From: Mycolicibacterium agri | GTDB taxonomy: Bacteria > Actinomycetota > Actinomycetes > Mycobacteriales > Mycobacteriaceae | Direction: 5' to 3' | Assembly: GCF_002553505.1 (NCBI RefSeq) | Contig: NZ_PDCP01000020.1 | Coordinates: forward strand, 36,346-100,345 | Length of the DNA stretch: 64,000 bases | Part shown: positions 44,201 to 53,452 of the stretch, piece after piece | Layout: every line of letters starts with the position of its first letter | Numbering within the stretch: position 1 is the stretch's first letter | Position numbers and translations under genes: made by a program | The notes under the pieces: generated by a model | Databases searched by the model: none | Seen by the model: the letters and a program-made list of their open reading frames with translations, nothing else | Told to the model about the DNA's origin: nothing

Positions 44201-44629
44201 TCAGCGGGCTTCCAGGATCGACTTCAGGCGATCAAGATCGTTAGCCGTGGCCCGCCTGATGGCCGTCGCGATGATCGGCGCGGCCAGCCCCGGATACGCC
44301 GTCGGCTCGCCGCGGTTGCGCACCGTCATCCACGTGCCGCCCTCGTCGGAATCGGTCCAGCGGTAGGTGGTCTCGGTGAGGAGCGACCGCATCACCAGCA
44401 ACTCGCCGGCCACCAGCTCGGCCACCTCGGAGGTGTGCTCGACGGTGCGGCCGAGGAAGCCGCTGGTGAGCCGGATGCGCGTACCGACGTCGAGCGGCGG
44501 CGGCGTTTCCCAGTGCACCGCTTGGATATTGGCGCACCACGCGGTGATGTTGTCCGGATCGCAGCAGTACCGCGCGACCTGCGGGCGGGCCCGCTCGATC
44601 GTGGTGTGTACCTCGACGTCGATGGTCAT
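44201..44629 (-). CDS. SRPBCC/polyketide-cyclase-like protein
   Basis: Small ligand-binding START-like protein of 142 residues. VEVHTTIERARPQVARYCCD at the N-terminus and a strand-rich middle (TYRWTDSDEGGTWMTV), ending in a long helix (IRRATANDLDRLKSILEAR), fit the SRPBCC fold. Its ATG overlaps the stop of the MocR gene upstream (ATGA), so the two are cotranscribed. Ligand unknown. Confidence 0.8.
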   Translation of the reverse strand: MTIDVEVHTTIERARPQVARYCCDPDNITAWCANIQAVHWETPPPLDVGTRIRLTSGFLGRTVEHTSEVAELVAGELLVMRSLLTETTYRWTDSDEGGTWMTVRNRGEPTAYPGLAAPIIATAIRRATANDLDRLKSILEAR

Positions 44630-46020
44630 CGCGCGGCCCGTGCCAGCGTCGCCACACCGGCTTCGATCTGCGACTCGGTGAGGTTGGCGTAGCCGAGCAG
44701 CAGACCCGGCGGCGCGGTCGCGGGGTCGGCGTAGCAGGCGGCCAGCGGCTCGACGTTGACCCGCATGGCCGCCGCCCGCCGCACCAGATCGGCGATCGGA
44801 TACCAGTCGGGGAAGCGGACCGTCAGGTGCACACCGGCGGCCGCGCCCAGCACGGTGGCCTGCGGCAGATGGCGCGCCAACGCGTCAAGCAGTGCGTTGC
44901 GGCGGGCGACGTAGCGCCTGCGCATCTGGCGCAGATGCCGGTCGTAACCGCCGGAGGACAGAAACTGGGTGAAGGCGAGCTGGTCCATCACCGAGCTACC
45001 GGTATCGGCGAGGCTCTTGGTCAACCGGATCGCACCGACCAGTTGCGGCGGCACCACCAGCCATCCGATGCGCAGCCCGGGCGCCAGCGTCTTGCTGGTC
45101 GACCCGATGTAGATGACCCGATCCGGCGCGATGCCCTGCAGGGCGCCGACCGGCGCGCGGTCGTAGCGGTACTCGGCGTCGTAGTCGTCCTCGATGACGA
45201 GGTGCCCGGCGCGCGCCCATTCGACGAGCCCGGTTCGCCTCGTCGCCGAAAGCACGACTCCGGTCGGTGACTGATGCGCCGGTGTGGTCAGCACGGCTTT
45301 GGCGCCGCTGTCGGCCAGCGCCGCCACATCGAGTCCTTCGTCGTCGACGCGGACGGGGTGCGGTTCGATCCCGTTGTGGCGCAGCACCATCCGATGCAGC
45401 CAGAAGCCGGGATCCTCCATGGCCAGCGGCAGTCCGTCGTCGCGAAGCATGCGGGCCAGCAGCGCGATCGCTTGTGTGGCACCGGAACACAGCACGATGT
45501 GGCGCGCATCGGCCTGTACGCCGCGGGTGCGACGGAGGTAGTCCGCGATGGCGGCGCGGGCGGCGTGCAGCCCCTGCGGGTTGACGTATCCGAACGATTC
45601 CGAGTCGGTCTGGGCGAGGGCCTGCCGCAGCGCGCGCAGCCATGCGGTGCGCGGGAAACTGCTGAGATCCGGTGAGCCGGGCAGGAAGTCGACGTCGTAG
45701 CGCCGACCCGAGGGGACATCGCGCGGCGCGCTGGCCGGCTCGACGGTGGCCACCCGGGTGCCCGAACCGTGCCTGCTGATCAGAAAGCCCTCGGCGACCA
45801 GCTGGCTGTATGTGTCGACGACGAGCCGCCGGGATACGCCGAGATCCGCCGCGAGCACGCGCGTCGACGGCATCCGGGAGTACGGTGCGAGCCGGCCGGT
45901 GCGGATCGCGGTGCGCAGTCCCTCCGCCAGCTGGCGGTGCAGCGGCTCGGGTGAGTTGCGGTCGAGTTCGACGAGGAGCTCCGGGCCGCTGCGTGCGCGG
46001 GTTTGAGAAGTGGTACCCAC
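44626..46020 (-). CDS. Second MocR-type regulator
   Basis: GntR helix-turn-helix (MPSTRVLAADLGVSRRLVVD) fused to an aminotransferase-like domain with the PLP Lys in IYIGSTSKTLAPGLRIGW. From the GTG at 46020 it has 464 residues; a TTG at 46032 would add four residues and is possible. It is divergent from the small membrane protein gene at 46076 and leads into the SRPBCC gene. It probably regulates the divergent membrane protein-epimerase pair. Confidence 0.88.
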   Translation of the reverse strand: MGTTSQTRARSGPELLVELDRNSPEPLHRQLAEGLRTAIRTGRLAPYSRMPSTRVLAADLGVSRRLVVDTYSQLVAEGFLISRHGSGTRVATVEPASAPRDVPSGRRYDVDFLPGSPDLSSFPRTAWLRALRQALAQTDSESFGYVNPQGLHAARAAIADYLRRTRGVQADARHIVLCSGATQAIALLARMLRDDGLPLAMEDPGFWLHRMVLRHNGIEPHPVRVDDEGLDVAALADSGAKAVLTTPAHQSPTGVVLSATRRTGLVEWARAGHLVIEDDYDAEYRYDRAPVGALQGIAPDRVIYIGSTSKTLAPGLRIGWLVVPPQLVGAIRLTKSLADTGSSVMDQLAFTQFLSSGGYDRHLRQMRRRYVARRNALLDALARHLPQATVLGAAAGVHLTVRFPDWYPIADLVRRAAAMRVNVEPLAACYADPATAPPGLLLGYANLTESQIEAGVATLARAAR

Positions 46021-46038
46021 AATTGCCGTCAAAGTGGT
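46008..46038. promoter_or_regulatory. Direct repeat near MocR start, possible operator
   Basis: AAGTGGT occurs at 46008-46014 and again at 46032-46038, 24 nt apart, overlapping the MocR start and the divergent promoter region. MocR proteins often bind direct repeats, so this is a candidate site; the first copy would lie just inside the coding region. Confidence 0.4.
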
Positions 46039-46075
46039 GCCTATCTTGAGGCCAATATGGTTCTAGCGTGAACGT

Positions 46076-46486
46076 ATGACAACGACAGGGACGCGCACAA
46101 GAGCGGGGTTAGTCGAGGTGACCCTGATCGTGTTCGGGGTGTACGCCCTCGGCATCGGCCTGCTCATGATGTTCATGCCGGGCACCTTCTACGACACCCT
46201 CGGCGCTTTCGGGGTGCGCAACGACCACTACATCTTCGACAACGCGACGTTCGAGGTGCCGCAGGGCCTGATGCTGCTGGCCGCGGTCCGCCTGAAGTCG
46301 TGGCGGGTGCCCGCGCTGGCGTTCGCCACAGTGCACTGGGCGCTGCATGCCCTCAGCCACATCGTCGACCCGCACCACGGCGCGGGCGATCTGTACGGCT
46401 GGCTGGAGGCCGGCGGCCTGGTGATCACCACGGTCATCCTGGCGCTCGCCCTGCGCGCCAGCCTGGTCGGTGAAAGGAAAGCCTGA
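46076..46486 (+). CDS. Small membrane protein with four helices
   Basis: Protein of 136 residues with four predicted transmembrane segments: VTLIVFGVYALGIGLLMMF, the region LMLLAAVRLKSW, VPALAFATVHWALHALSH and LVITTVILALALRAS. It has a HxxxH-like cluster (HWALHALSHIVDPHH). No named function is recognised. The stop overlaps the start of the epimerase (TGATG), and the pair is divergent from the MocR gene. Confidence 0.8.
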   Translation: MTTTGTRTRAGLVEVTLIVFGVYALGIGLLMMFMPGTFYDTLGAFGVRNDHYIFDNATFEVPQGLMLLAAVRLKSWRVPALAFATVHWALHALSHIVDPHHGAGDLYGWLEAGGLVITTVILALALRASLVGERKA

Positions 46487-47394
46487 TGCGAGTGCTGGTT
46501 GCGGGTGCGACGAGCGTGCCCGGTCTGCCCCTGCTCCGTGAGCTCAATTCGCGCGGACACGAAGTCGTCGGCCTGACCCGCTCGTCGGCGAAGGCCTCCG
46601 ACATCGAGGCGGCGGGCGGCAAGCCGGTGGTGGCCGATGTGTTCAACGCCGCCGAGATCGCCGCGACGGTGCAGGACATCGGACCGGAGGTGGTCGTCTC
46701 GCTGCTGACCACCCTGCCGAAGACCGGCCCGTTGCGCGTCAAGGACTTCGAGCCGGCCCGAAAGCTGTGGACCGCAGCCGGTTCCAATCTGGTGGATGCG
46801 GCGCAAAAGGCCGGCGTGCGGCGGATCGTCGCGGAGTCGGTGATCTTCGCCTACGGGTACCAGTCGTCCGGGCCCGCGGTCATGGACGAGTCGGACCCGT
46901 ATCCGGGGCCGCCGCCGAAGGGCGGCGATGCCATGCTCGCCGCGCTGCGGGGCATGGAGCAGAGGGTGCTGTCGTCCGGGCAACACAGCGCCACTGAGGG
47001 AATTGTGTTGCGCTACGGCGCTTTCTACGGCCCAGGCGTGCCGCACTACGAGATGTTCGTCCGCCTCGCGAAGTGGTGGGCGATGCCCGCGATCGGCGGT
47101 GGCGGCATCGTCTCGTGGGTTCACATCGACGACGTGGCCAAGGCCACCGCCAACGCGCTGGACCACGGCCGCGGCGGGCAGATATACAACATCGTCGACG
47201 ACCGGCCGCAGTCGTTCGCGGACTTCGTGCGGGAGCTGTCGGCGAAACTGCATCGGCCGCGGCCGATCACGCTGCCGCCCCGGCTGGTCGGCCTGCTGGC
47301 GCCCTATGCCGCGACGGCGTTCGGCACGACGTGGCTGCCGCTGTCCAACGCGAAAGCCAAGGGCGAACTGGACTGGACGCCTATTCCCCGGTGA
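46486..47394 (+). CDS. NAD-dependent epimerase/dehydratase-like protein
   Basis: Extended SDR-like protein of 302 residues. The nucleotide loop is VAGATSVPGLPLL, the middle has RRIVAESVIFAYG where the catalytic Ser/Tyr region should be, LRYGAFYGPG, and SWVHIDDVAKATANALDHG. The classical YxxxK is not evident, so a reductase or NmrA-type sensor role is possible. It is coupled to the upstream membrane protein gene and overlaps the convergent crotonase by 14 nt. Confidence 0.8.
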   Translation: MRVLVAGATSVPGLPLLRELNSRGHEVVGLTRSSAKASDIEAAGGKPVVADVFNAAEIAATVQDIGPEVVVSLLTTLPKTGPLRVKDFEPARKLWTAAGSNLVDAAQKAGVRRIVAESVIFAYGYQSSGPAVMDESDPYPGPPPKGGDAMLAALRGMEQRVLSSGQHSATEGIVLRYGAFYGPGVPHYEMFVRLAKWWAMPAIGGGGIVSWVHIDDVAKATANALDHGRGGQIYNIVDDRPQSFADFVRELSAKLHRPRPITLPPRLVGLLAPYAATAFGTTWLPLSNAKAKGELDWTPIPR

Positions 47395-48205
47395 AGTTCG
47401 GCGGGCGCTTCTCGAAGGTCGCGGAGATGCCTTCGGTGAGGTCCTTCGACGGCAGGAATGCCGCGTTCCACGCGGCCACATACCGTAGGCTCGCCGAGAC
47501 CTGGGCGACCCGCTGCTGATCGAGAACGTCCTTGATGCCTGCGACGGTCAGCGGCGGGTTGGCCGCGATCTCGGCGGCGGTGTCGTGCGCGGCGGCCAAC
47601 GACGCGTCGGCGTCGTCGAAGACAATGTTGACCAGACCGATCTTCTCGGCGCGCGCCGCGTCGATGTCCTTGCCCGTCAACGCCAGCTCGCGCAGGTGCC
47701 CGTCGGACAGGATCAGCGGCAGCCGGGCCAGGCTGCCGACGTCGGCGACCATGGCCAGCTTCACCTCGCGCACCGAGAACTTCGCGTCGGCGCTGGCGTA
47801 GCGGATGTCGACCGCCGAGATCAGGTCGACGCCGCCGCCGATGCACCAGCCGTGCACCGACGCGATGGTCGGCGTGCGGCAGTCGGCGACGGCGTTGATC
47901 GCGCCCTGCATCCGCAGCACGGTGGCGTGGAAGTCAGCGCGCGGCCGGGCCGACGCGCCGCCGCTGAGCACGTCCGACAGCGAGCCGCCCATCGCAGGCA
48001 GGTCGAGGCCGTAGCTGAAGTTCTTTCCCGAGCCGGTCAGCACGATCGCGCGCACGTCGCGGTCGGCGTCGAGGCGGGCGAAGACCTCGGGCATCTCGGC
48101 CCAGAACGCGGGCCCCATCGCGTTGCCCTTGCCGGGGCCGATCAGCGTCACCCTGGCGACGTGATTGTCGATGTCGACGGTGACGGATTCGTAGGTATCG
48201 CCCAT
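47381..48205 (-). CDS. echA21: Enoyl-CoA hydratase/isomerase family protein (EchA21-like)
   Basis: Crotonase of 274 residues. Oxyanion-hole segments are GSGKNFSYGLDLPAMGG and SVHGWCIGGGVDLISAVDIR, followed by the helix EVKLAMVADVGSLARLPLIL, where an Asp rather than Glu lies near the usual catalytic position. This suggests a dienoyl-CoA isomerase-like activity, though this is inference. Neighbours (DinB-type protein and hisC2) follow the order Rv3774-Rv3772. Confidence 0.88.
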   Translation of the reverse strand: MGDTYESVTVDIDNHVARVTLIGPGKGNAMGPAFWAEMPEVFARLDADRDVRAIVLTGSGKNFSYGLDLPAMGGSLSDVLSGGASARPRADFHATVLRMQGAINAVADCRTPTIASVHGWCIGGGVDLISAVDIRYASADAKFSVREVKLAMVADVGSLARLPLILSDGHLRELALTGKDIDAARAEKIGLVNIVFDDADASLAAAHDTAAEIAANPPLTVAGIKDVLDQQRVAQVSASLRYVAAWNAAFLPSKDLTEGISATFEKRPPNFTGE

Positions 48206-48224
48206 GGACCGACAGGCTAGCCAG

Positions 48225-48686
48225 TCACGGCGGCGACCCGCCGACCACTACCTCTTTCACGACGGCGCTGGGCAGAAAGCCGCACATGGCCGTGGCCATG
48301 ATGGAGGCGATCATCTCCGACTCGGGTCCCTGATTGGCGCCGCCCTGTTCCTCCAGAATCGCTCTGATGACAGCCCGCTGCGTGGCCTCGTCGAGCTTGG
48401 TGTACTCGCTGCACTTCATCGTCGTCGCGTTGGCTGGCGCCGGAACCTCGGGAACGTCTGTGCCGCCCGGCAACGGCAGCCCGGGGATCTGGGGTAGGCC
48501 CGGGATGCCGGGCAGGCCGGGGATGCCCGGGAAGTCGGGATCGGCGGACGGCGCGCGCGTCGGCGAGTTGATCGGCGGGCCCGGCTCGGTGGTCATCGCG
48601 ACGGTGCCCTCGGTGGTGCGTGAGCATCCGGCGGCCAGCCCGACGAAAATCAGCGCCGCGGCCGCTACCCGCAGATCGGTTCTCAT
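48225..48686 (-). CDS. Proline/glycine-repeat lipoprotein
   Basis: Exported lipoprotein of 153 residues. Signal peptide with lipobox LAAGC (Cys 21). A linker with three imperfect IPGLP units (FPGIPGLPGIPGLPQIPGLP) precedes a domain with two Cys (MKCSEYTKLDEATQRAVI and ATAMCGFLPSAV), resembling the disulfide-stabilised helical HdeA-like fold only weakly. Function unknown. Confidence 0.75.
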   Translation of the reverse strand: MRTDLRVAAAALIFVGLAAGCSRTTEGTVAMTTEPGPPINSPTRAPSADPDFPGIPGLPGIPGLPQIPGLPLPGGTDVPEVPAPANATTMKCSEYTKLDEATQRAVIRAILEEQGGANQGPESEMIASIMATAMCGFLPSAVVKEVVVGGSPP

Positions 48687-48727
48687 CTGCGCAACGATAG
48701 GCGCACCAGCGACGTAGCGTGGGCTCC

Positions 48728-49309
48728 ATGCCCACCGATTTACCCTCTGGTCCGAATTCGCCGCCGAACGACGAACTGGACAGCGCCGAAGCCAGCCTGC
48801 GCGTGCTTCAGACCGTGGTGCATCCCATCGCCAACGACGACTGGGGCAGGCCGACGCCGTGTCGGGAGTTCGACGTCGAGAAGCTGACCGACCACCTGAT
48901 GAACTCGATCACGATCATCGGCGGGGCCGCCGGTGCCGAGTTGCCCGCGCGCGACCCGTCCGATTCGGTCGAGCGTCAGGTCATCGCCGCGGCACGCCCT
49001 GCGCTGGATGCGTGGCACCGCCGCGGCCTCGACGGCACGGTGCCCTTCGGCGACAACGAGGCGCCTGCCCGGATGATGGCCGGCGTGCTGTCGCTCGAGT
49101 TCCTCGTCCACGCGTGGGACTACGCGAAGGCCATGGGCCGCGACGTGGCGGCGCCGAACTCGTTGTCGGAGTATGTGATGGGGCTCGCGCAGCGGATCAT
49201 CACGCCGGAGGGCAGGAAGAGGGCCGGGTTCGACGACCCGATCCCGGTGCCCGCCGACGCGGACGCGTTGGACAAGCTCGTCGCCTACACCGGACGAAGC
49301 CCGCAGTAG
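48728..49309 (+). CDS. DinB-type / mycothiol-dependent isomerase-like protein (Rv3773c homologue)
   Basis: Protein of 193 residues of the TIGR03086 actinobacterial group. Four-helix bundle with putative metal His at FDVEKLTDHLMNS and SLEFLVHAWDYAKA. The ATG at 48728 is preferred over the GTG at 48719. A role in mycothiol-linked detoxification is a family inference. It is convergent with hisC2. Confidence 0.82.
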   Translation: MPTDLPSGPNSPPNDELDSAEASLRVLQTVVHPIANDDWGRPTPCREFDVEKLTDHLMNSITIIGGAAGAELPARDPSDSVERQVIAAARPALDAWHRRGLDGTVPFGDNEAPARMMAGVLSLEFLVHAWDYAKAMGRDVAAPNSLSEYVMGLAQRIITPEGRKRAGFDDPIPVPADADALDKLVAYTGRSPQ

Positions 49310-49336
49310 CGATCGGTCGGCGCTTGGCGGTTGGCG

Positions 49337-50383
49337 TCACTTCCAGCGCGTCGCGAACTCCAGGAACGCGTCGTTCTCTTGTGGCGAAGCCACCGTCACC
49401 CGGACGCCGTCGTCGCCGTAGGGCCGCACGATGATGCGGTTGTTGGCCGAGTCGGCGGCGAACTCCTGGGCACGCCCGGGAAGGGGCAGCCAGACGAAGT
49501 TGGCCTGTGACGGCGGCACGGTGTAGTCGGCGTCGCGCAGGGCCTTGGTGACCCGATTGCGTTCGGCGATGACGGCCTCGGTGCGGGCCAGCAGTTCGTC
49601 CGCGGCGTCCAGGCAGGCGATGGCCGCGGCCTGCGAGATGCTGGTCGCGCTGAACGGCACGTACACCTTGCCGAGCGCGGTGATGATGTCCGGATCGCCG
49701 ACGGCGTAGCCGACGCGCAGCCCGGCCAATCCGTAGGCCTTCGAAAACGTGCGCAGCACAACGACATTGCTATGGGCGCGCACCAGGCCGAAGCTGTCGG
49801 GGCACATGTCGTCGGTGATGTACTCGACGTAAGCCTCGTCGAGGGCGATCAGGATGTCCGACGGCACCGCCTCGACGAAGCGGGCCAGCGCGTCGGGATT
49901 AACGACGGTGCTCGTGGGGTTGTTGGGATTGCAGACGAAGATCAGCCGCGTGCGGTCCGTGATGGCCGCCAGCATCGCGTCGAGGTCGTAGGTGTGGTCG
50001 GTCAGCGGCACCTGGACCGGGGTGGCACCGGCGGTGCGGGTCTGCAGCGGGTAGATCTCGAAGCTGCGCCAGCCGTAGAGGATCTCGTCGCCGACGGTCG
50101 ACGTGATCTGGATCAACTGTTGGCACAGGCTCACCGAGCCGCAGCCGACCGCGATGTGCTCGGGAGCGAAGTTGACGTGTTTGGCCAGCCGCTCCTTGAG
50201 CTCGACATACCCGTTGTCGGGATAGCGGTTGATGGTGTCGGTGGCCTTGGCGATCGCCGCCCGGACGCTGGGCAGCGGGCCGTGCACAGTCTCGTTGCTG
50301 GCGATCTTGATCGCACCGGGGACGGTCCTGCCCGGTGTGTAGGCGGGCAGATCGGCCAGTTCAGGGCGTAAACGGGCAGGCAC
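49337..50383 (-). CDS. hisC2: Histidinol-phosphate/aromatic aminotransferase HisC2
   Basis: Class I PLP aminotransferase of 348 residues, the Rv3772 type, which acts on aromatic amino acids more than on histidinol phosphate. ASNETVHGPLPSV at the N-terminus, VCNPNNPTSTV for the PLP ring, ALDEAYVEYI, and the Schiff-base Lys in RTFSKAYGLAGLRVGY. It starts with GTG at 50383. Confidence 0.92.
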   Translation of the reverse strand: MPARLRPELADLPAYTPGRTVPGAIKIASNETVHGPLPSVRAAIAKATDTINRYPDNGYVELKERLAKHVNFAPEHIAVGCGSVSLCQQLIQITSTVGDEILYGWRSFEIYPLQTRTAGATPVQVPLTDHTYDLDAMLAAITDRTRLIFVCNPNNPTSTVVNPDALARFVEAVPSDILIALDEAYVEYITDDMCPDSFGLVRAHSNVVVLRTFSKAYGLAGLRVGYAVGDPDIITALGKVYVPFSATSISQAAAIACLDAADELLARTEAVIAERNRVTKALRDADYTVPPSQANFVWLPLPGRAQEFAADSANNRIIVRPYGDDGVRVTVASPQENDAFLEFATRWK

Positions 50384-50470
50384 CCGACCAGTCTATGGGT
50401 GGGGGATATGCGCTTTGCCTGCTGCCGCCGACCATGTGTACGCTGTCGGATCGGCGGTAAGACCGTCACA

Positions 50471-50559
50471 GGAGGCGTGCCAGAGCGGCCGAATGGGGCT
50501 CACTGCTAATGAGTTGTCGCCCTAAAAGGCGACCGGAGGTTCAAATCCTCTCGCCTCCG
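50471..50559 (+). tRNA. tRNA-Ser(GCU)
   Basis: Acceptor arms GGAGGCG (50471-50477) and CGCCTCC (50552-50558), anticodon loop with GCT in ACTGCTAAT, long variable arm (GTCGCC/GGCGAC), and T-loop GGTTCAAAT. CCA is not encoded. Confidence 0.97.
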
Positions 50560-50594
50560 CCGCGGCTGACCAAGCCACGTACAACTGAACACAT

Positions 50595-50667
50595 GCGCCC
50601 GTAGCTCAACGGATAGAGCATCTGACTACGGATCAGAAGGTTAGGGGTTCGAATCCCTTCGGGCGCG
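50595..50667 (+). tRNA. tRNA-Arg(ACG)
   Basis: Acceptor arms GCGCCCG (50595-50601) and CGGGCGC (50660-50666), anticodon stem TCTGA/TCAGA around CTACGGA (anticodon ACG, read as inosine), T-loop GGTTCGAAT. CCA is not encoded. It is 35 nt after tRNA-Ser(GCU). Confidence 0.97.
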
Positions 50668-50788
50668 CACATTGTTGCGGCTCGATCACCGCTTGCACAA
50701 GCAAGCGGTACGGGTTTGCCAATTTTGTATCTGCGCGGTCGCGCAAATCTACTCTTCTTTTTGGGGGGACGGCCCCAAAGGAGCTCCG

Positions 50789-51514
50789 ATGAGCACCGAC
50801 GACACCGGTACACACATTGCCCATACCGCGGTGGTCGCGGCGGCTGCCTGCGCTGCAGCGCTCATGTCGGCCGGTCCGGCGTCCGCGGAACGGAAGACGG
50901 TGGTCTACGACTGGGTGTTCTCCCACTGTCGAGCCGCCGATGACTGCGACATGGTCCAGGTCCCTTTCGAAGTCGAGACGGGTACGCAGACCGTCCTGCT
51001 GAGCAACGTCCCGAACAATCCGGGTAACAAGTGCGCCAGGGCGGTCGCGGAATTCTTCCTCGGCGGCCAGCGTCTGCTGAGCCGCTATGTCGGACCCGGC
51101 TGGGAGCAACCGCCGTTCACCATGAACGCCGCGCCGGGGAAACATGCACTCGGCGTGCGAATCCTGAACCAAAGCGACTGCCCGTCAGGCGATGCGGGCG
51201 ACTACACGGCACGCCTGACGATTTGGGAGGACGTGCAAGCCGCGCCACCGCCTGCTCAGCAGGCTCCCGCCCCCAAGCAGGGACCGTTGGTCACCGCGTC
51301 ACCCGGGCTCTCCGGCGTCACGTTCCATGTCACTGACCGCAGCGGCGTCGCGTCGCAGTGCACGTACTCGTCGGAGGGGTTCACCCAGAGTTTCGGCCTG
51401 CCGGCCAACGGCACTTTCGACCTGTTCGTTCCGGCCGTCAGGTTGTTCAAGACCAGGACCGGCACGATCACTTGCGACAACGGCACCAGCACCAACACAT
51501 CGGTCTTCTACTGA
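50789..51514 (+). CDS. Secreted protein of unknown function
   Basis: Exported protein of 241 residues. Start at ATG 50789 with AAAGGAG 5 nt upstream; the signal peptide ends near AGPASA|ERK. An N-terminal beta-rich domain (VVYDWVFSHCRAADDCDMV) with several Cys, then an Ala/Pro/Gln linker (APPPAQQAPAPKQ), then a C-terminal domain (VTFHVTDRSGVASQCTYSSE) with a Cys pair that recurs in mycobacterial secreted proteins. No enzyme motif is seen. Confidence 0.78.
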   Translation: MSTDDTGTHIAHTAVVAAAACAAALMSAGPASAERKTVVYDWVFSHCRAADDCDMVQVPFEVETGTQTVLLSNVPNNPGNKCARAVAEFFLGGQRLLSRYVGPGWEQPPFTMNAAPGKHALGVRILNQSDCPSGDAGDYTARLTIWEDVQAAPPPAQQAPAPKQGPLVTASPGLSGVTFHVTDRSGVASQCTYSSEGFTQSFGLPANGTFDLFVPAVRLFKTRTGTITCDNGTSTNTSVFY

Positions 51515-51576
51515 CGCGATGAGATTTCGGCCGTCGGCGGGTCAGCCCTGTCGACGATCGACATAGGAGGTTGGGC

Positions 51577-52218
51577 GTGGGCCAGCTGCTGCGGGTGCAG
51601 AACTTCAACGTCTCGCGGGACGGTTTCGGCGCTGGGGAGAACCAGAGTCTGGAGCGGCCGTTCGGGCACGCCGATCCCGCCGAAATGTTCGCGTGGGCCG
51701 GTGCCACGGCCAGTTGGCCCAACCGGACCGAGCCGGGCGGCACACGCGGCCTCGACGACTACTTCACGCGCGACTTTCACAACAACATCGGCGCGGAGAT
51801 CATGGGCCGCAACAAGTTCGGCCCGCAGCGGGGCCCGTGGCGCGACCACGACTGGCGCGGCTGGTGGGGCGAGGAGCCGCCGTTTCACACGCCGGTGTTC
51901 GTCGTGACGCACCATCTGCGCCCGTCGTTCATACTGTCGGACACCACCTTCCACTTCGTCAGCGGCGACCCGGCCGACGTGTTGGACCAGGCGCGTGCGG
52001 TCGCCGACGGCAAGGACGTGCGGCTCGGTGGCGGTGCGACTATCGTCCGGCAGTTTCTCGACGCCGACCTGATCGACACCCTGCACGTCGCGGTCTCGCC
52101 GCTGGAACTCGGCCGCGGCTCGCGGTTATGGGAGTCGCCGGAGGAACTGGAGGACCGGTTCGAGCACGAGGTGGTGCCGAGCCCCAGCGGCGTCACCCAC
52201 CACTTGTTCTGGCGTTGA
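51577..52218 (+). CDS. Dihydrofolate-reductase/RibD-C-like reductase
   Basis: Protein of 213 residues of the RibD C-terminal/DHFR superfamily. GTG at 51577 is chosen because AGGAGG (51565-51570) is 6 nt upstream; a TTG at 51571 is too close. Motifs: VQNFNVSRDGFGAG, EIMGRNKFGPQRGPW, PVFVVTHHLRPSF and DVRLGGGATIVRQFLDADL (NADPH-binding region). These proteins act as side-activity reductases; substrate unknown. Confidence 0.85.
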   Translation: MGQLLRVQNFNVSRDGFGAGENQSLERPFGHADPAEMFAWAGATASWPNRTEPGGTRGLDDYFTRDFHNNIGAEIMGRNKFGPQRGPWRDHDWRGWWGEEPPFHTPVFVVTHHLRPSFILSDTTFHFVSGDPADVLDQARAVADGKDVRLGGGATIVRQFLDADLIDTLHVAVSPLELGRGSRLWESPEELEDRFEHEVVPSPSGVTHHLFWR

Positions 52219-52259
52219 CGACGCGATGCGATACGCCGGCTCGGAGCTAGGCGCCGTTT

Positions 52260-53214
52260 TCAGCCTCGTAGCGCGGGTTCGGCGCCGAAGGCCCGCACGT
52301 ATTGGCAAACGAAACGCCTCCATCTGGTGGAAGCCCCAGCGGTGCGCGATGTCGCTGACTGTGGTGGTCGCAGGGTCGCAGTCGGCGAGGTCGTTGTGCG
52401 CGTGGTCGAGGCGAACCTTGCGGACGTATTCCATCGGGGTGCAGTCGCGATGCTTGCGGAACAGGTTCAGCAGCGCGAGCGGCGTGACGCCGGCCGCGGC
52501 GGCGATGTCGGCGGGCGAGATGTCGGTGTGGGCGTGGTCGTGGATATAGGTGACCGCGCGGCGCAGCAATTCGGCGTTGCAGCTGTCATTGCGGTCCCGC
52601 GTCGTCGGTTCGCTCGTCGCGGTGTTGGGGAACGTCGTCAGCATGCTCGCCGCAAGGTAACGGGCAACCGCCCCGGCCAGGATCGGTTCGTGTGCCGCGG
52701 GCGAGTTGACGACGCTGTGGCGGACGTGGTCGATGACGTCGACCAGATGTCGACCCGCCGCGGTCGATACCGGCGTCGACGAGGTCAGCCGAACCGGCTC
52801 GTCGCCCTTGCCGCTCGCGCCGGCAACTTCGCTCAACAGGCTTCTGGGTACAGAGATCAGTGTGAAATAGCCGTTTCTGATGAACCCGCCGAAGGGCGTG
52901 TTGACCACCGCGCCCATCGCCGCACACTCGCCGCGGCCGAACGGCACGGGTTCGCGTCCCGGCTGGCGAGCCTCGAAGACGCCTTTGAGCATTCGGCAGA
53001 GCAGTATGTTGTCGGACGGATCCGCCTCGAACGTCACATCGTAGCTGTACTCGATGTCGTCGACATTCAATGACGTGGCAGGGGTTCGCCACACCCGAGT
53101 ACGAGTGCACGCCGACCGTGACGTGTTGGACAACTTGACGCGGGTGTACGTCTTGGTCAGCAGTGCTTCGGCTTCGCCGATGTCACGACTGTCGACGATG
53201 AAACTGCCGCTCAC
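52260..53214 (-). pseudogene. AraC-family regulator with frameshift in second helix-turn-helix
   Basis: N-terminal AraC-binding-like domain (about 1-190) and a C-terminal AraC domain: first helix-turn-helix ISPADIAAAAGVTPLALLNL, then VRKVRLDHAHNDLADCD and VSDIAHRWGFHQM. Just after this, near 52316-52322, the frame shifts. In the shifted frame the expected ending RRFVCQYVRAFGAEPALRG followed by TGA (52260-52262) is found. In the unshifted frame the protein gains about 65 unrelated residues and runs into the convergent reductase gene (to 52126). Start at GTG 53214. Probably inactive, unless the shift is a sequencing error. Confidence 0.75.
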
Positions 53215-53321
53215 GCATTCCCCTGCTTGGTGGTCGGGCGGCACGCACATTGGGGGCCGACCCGGCGTCGATCCCCGCATCCGCCGTGGTGACGGAAGTA
53301 TGCCATCCGAAGACAATAAAG

Positions 53322-53352
53322 TTTGCTAAATCGTAGCAATTTGCGTAAATCG
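53322..53352. promoter_or_regulatory. AT-rich repeats upstream of AraC gene, possible operator
   Basis: Direct repeat TTTGCTAAATCG (53322-53333) and TTTGCGTAAATCG (53340-53352), 18 nt apart, with an overlapping 6-bp inverted repeat TTGCTA...TAGCAA (53323-53339). It is an AT-rich island in GC-rich DNA, 108 nt before the AraC start. A binding site for this regulator is plausible. Confidence 0.4.
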
Positions 53353-53452
53353 AAATTTGCCGAGGGCTACTCGGCCGCGGCGCCGCGTCGACTGTATGGG
53401 CTATGTATACCGACGGCCCACATCACGTCCACAGGCCATACACTCGTCGGGC

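Noticed and set aside
50541..50813. Minus-strand open frame across tRNA-Arg
   Set aside because: It is the common artefact of translating a tRNA gene in antisense; typical false peptide with IRTPNLLIRSQ.
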